Assembly (NCBI GenBank): GCA_033763555.1
Contig: JANRKK010000023.1
Coordinates: forward strand, 1 to 25,056
Direction: 5' to 3'
DNA length: 25,056 bases
From: JALYJG01 sp033763555
GTDB taxonomy: Bacteria > Pseudomonadota > Alphaproteobacteria > UBA9219
Below the pieces are notes generated by a model that was not told where the DNA came from, ran no database searches, and saw only the letters and a program-made list of their open reading frames with translations. Below are positions 23,603 through 25,056 of the stretch, piece after piece (the first letter of the stretch is position 1; each line of letters opens with the position of its first letter). Both the position numbers and the translations under genes were made by a program.

Positions 23603-23630
23603 AGCCTACCGCGCCTGTCAGACGCGTCAA
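23603..23630 (-). promoter_or_regulatory. Candidate promoter for the hypothetical membrane protein gene
   Basis: On the minus strand TTGACG (23630-23625) and TAGGCT (23608-23603) are separated by 16 nt and stand in the 80-nt gap after tig, about 31 nt before the ATG at 23571. A small hairpin CTGCC-N6-GGCAG (about 23633-23648) directly after tig could be part of a terminator, but no T-run follows. Confidence 0.4.
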
Positions 23631-23651
23631 CCCTGCCGGGAGGGGCAGATA

Positions 23652-24986
23652 TTAACCATCTTTCTCTTCGGTTTTCTTCAGCAGCTCTTCCGCCGGGATG
23701 GTTTTTTCGCTGACCTTCGCCTGCGTGAGGATGTAGTCAATGACTTTCTCTTCCAGCAACGGCGCCCGGAGGCGTTCCAGCTCACCCGGCGTCTGGGTGT
23801 AGTAATCGACCACGGCTTTTTCCTGCCCCGGGAAGCGGCGCGCCTCGGCCATCAGCGCGTTGCGCAATTCCGTTGATGACACCGTGATGCTTTGCTTCTG
23901 CGCCACTTCGGCGAGCAGCAGGCCCAACCGGATACGACGCTCGGCAATGCCGTGATATTCCTTACGCAGGGCATCATCGCTCTTTTTCTTGTCTTCTTCC
24001 GGCAATTCGCCTTTGGCCTTGCTGTTCTCAACCTGCTTCCAGATCGCGTCAAATTCGCGCTCCAGCATGCCGGGTGGAATTTCAAAATCATGCGTTGCCG
24101 CCAGCTTGTCCAGCAGCTGCCGCTTGACGATGGCGCGGCTGATGCGTCCGTAATCCGCGGAAATATCGTCCCGCACGCGCTCGCGCAGCTTGTCGATGGA
24201 AGGGAAGCCCAGATCCTTGGCCAGCTCATCACTCATGTCAGCGGGTTTGTGCGCCCGCAGTTCCTTGACCTCAACCTCAAACTCAGCCTGCTTTCCAGCA
24301 AGATGGGTGGCGTGATACTCGGCAGGAAATTTCACCTTGATGGTTTTTGTGTCGCCCGGCTTGCTGCCGACCAGCTGGTCTTCAAAATTATCAATGAAGC
24401 TCTTGGAGCCCAGCTCCAAGCGATGCCCCTGCCCCTTCATGCCGGGCTGTTTTTCGCCATCCACGGAACCGTCAAAATCAATGACCAGCACATCGCCTTT
24501 TTTCGCAGGGCGGCCTTCAGCTACGACTTCCGGTTCACGCATGGCTTTTGCCGCGCGGGTGATGGCTTCCTCAATCATTTTGTCGGTAATTTCAGCGACC
24601 AGTTTTTCGACGGCAATCTTACTGAAATCCCCGGGCGTCACTTCCGGCAAAACTTCAACCGCCAGCTTGAATTCCAGATCTTTGTCTTCGGCAAAGCTGA
24701 CCAGTTCGATCTTCGGCTGCATGGCCGGACGCAAATTGCGTTCCGTCAGCGCCTTTTCCGTCGCTTCGGACACGGTGCGGTCAAGCACTTCGGCGCGCGC
24801 GTTGGGGCCAAAGCGCTTTCTCAAAACATCCATCGGGATTTTGCCGGGACGGAAGCCAGGCAAGCGGGCCGTCTGGCCCATTTCGGTCAGGCGAGCCTGT
24901 AAATTCTTTTCAACAATATCCTGCGGCACCGTGATGGCGAATTCCCGCTGCAAACCTTTTTTGCTGACTTCTTTAACTTGAGGCAT
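23652..24986 (-). CDS. tig: Trigger factor
   Basis: This ribosome-bound chaperone with peptidyl-prolyl isomerase activity handles nascent chains. The 444-residue protein has the N-terminal ribosome-binding domain with GFRPGKIPMDVLRKRFG (44-60), the FKBP-type domain (about 158-245; GDVLVIDFDGSVDGE, GSKSFIDNFEDQLVG, FPAEYHATHLAGKQAEF) and a long helical C-terminal domain. AAGGA lies 9 nt before the ATG. The first genes of the usual tig-clpP-clpX set do not follow; a hypothetical membrane protein does. The 70 nt to the window edge upstream hold only GC-rich sequence in which I identify no gene. Confidence 0.97.
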   Translation of the reverse strand: MPQVKEVSKKGLQREFAITVPQDIVEKNLQARLTEMGQTARLPGFRPGKIPMDVLRKRFGPNARAEVLDRTVSEATEKALTERNLRPAMQPKIELVSFAEDKDLEFKLAVEVLPEVTPGDFSKIAVEKLVAEITDKMIEEAITRAAKAMREPEVVAEGRPAKKGDVLVIDFDGSVDGEKQPGMKGQGHRLELGSKSFIDNFEDQLVGSKPGDTKTIKVKFPAEYHATHLAGKQAEFEVEVKELRAHKPADMSDELAKDLGFPSIDKLRERVRDDISADYGRISRAIVKRQLLDKLAATHDFEIPPGMLEREFDAIWKQVENSKAKGELPEEDKKKSDDALRKEYHGIAERRIRLGLLLAEVAQKQSITVSSTELRNALMAEARRFPGQEKAVVDYYTQTPGELERLRAPLLEEKVIDYILTQAKVSEKTIPAEELLKKTEEKDG

Positions 24987-25056
24987 GTGTCTAATTCCTT
25001 ATTTTCTATTGATCTGTCCTGGCTCGCCGCCCGAAGCGGCACAGCCGCGAAGGGTG

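Noticed and set aside
23892..24902. 336-residue open frame on the plus strand opposite tig
   Set aside because: Antisense shadow of tig with no recognisable motifs.
24987..25056. tRNA or other RNA gene at the right edge
   Set aside because: The GC-rich sequence can form a short hairpin, but no cloverleaf or T-loop sequence is seen in the 70 nt available.

Overview
This is ordinary-looking chromosomal DNA from an alphaproteobacterium of moderately high GC content. The evidence is a set of housekeeping proteins with alphaproteobacterial character (RpoD tail, FabI with an Ala-Phe-Ser-Asp loop, a CTC/L25 protein with a long Ala-rich tail, an MsbA-related half transporter) plus hairpin-forming intergenic repeats of the GTCAT...CCAG kind. 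The genus cannot be fixed from the sequence alone.

Layout. 1-360 is the 3' end of the primary sigma factor gene. 361-2139 is a small accessory patch: an orphan 'mobile mystery protein A' regulator (+), bracketed by two composite REP-like hairpin elements, facing an AT-rich DUF3800 gene (-). From 7991 leftwards to 1192 all genes run on the minus strand: rplY, pth, fabI, aroC, two tandem paralogues of an unrecognised family, map and the DUF3800 gene. A ten-unit heptamer (CTAG-rich) array sits between map and the paralogue pair. 8199-13075 is on the plus strand: a hypothetical membrane protein, rho, a copper-chaperone-like (PCuAC) protein that has lost part of its metal site, an MFS transporter and queH, the last two overlapping by 4 nt. 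A ymdB-like phosphoesterase (-) converges on queH and their stop codons share bases. 14102-15990 is a three-gene envelope cluster (DUF2946 membrane protein, outer-membrane barrel beginning with a CxCxCG motif, TlpA-like thioredoxin), followed by a terminator and topA. topA converges on a minus-strand fatty-acid cluster: a second, C-terminally extended acyl carrier protein, then acpP, then fabF. 20993-24986 holds an MsbA-related ABC exporter (+), a hypothetical membrane protein (-) and tig (-).

How the genes relate. Much of the window serves translation (rplY, pth, map, tig, queH), transcription (rpoD, rho, topA) and type II fatty-acid synthesis (fabI, fabF, acpP). The parts least explained by known biology are the tandem paralogue pair at 3030-4380, the cysteine-rich barrel/TlpA/DUF2946 cluster, the extended second ACP beside acpP-fabF, and the transporter translationally coupled to queH. 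No CRISPR array, rRNA, tRNA, intact insertion sequence or prophage was seen.
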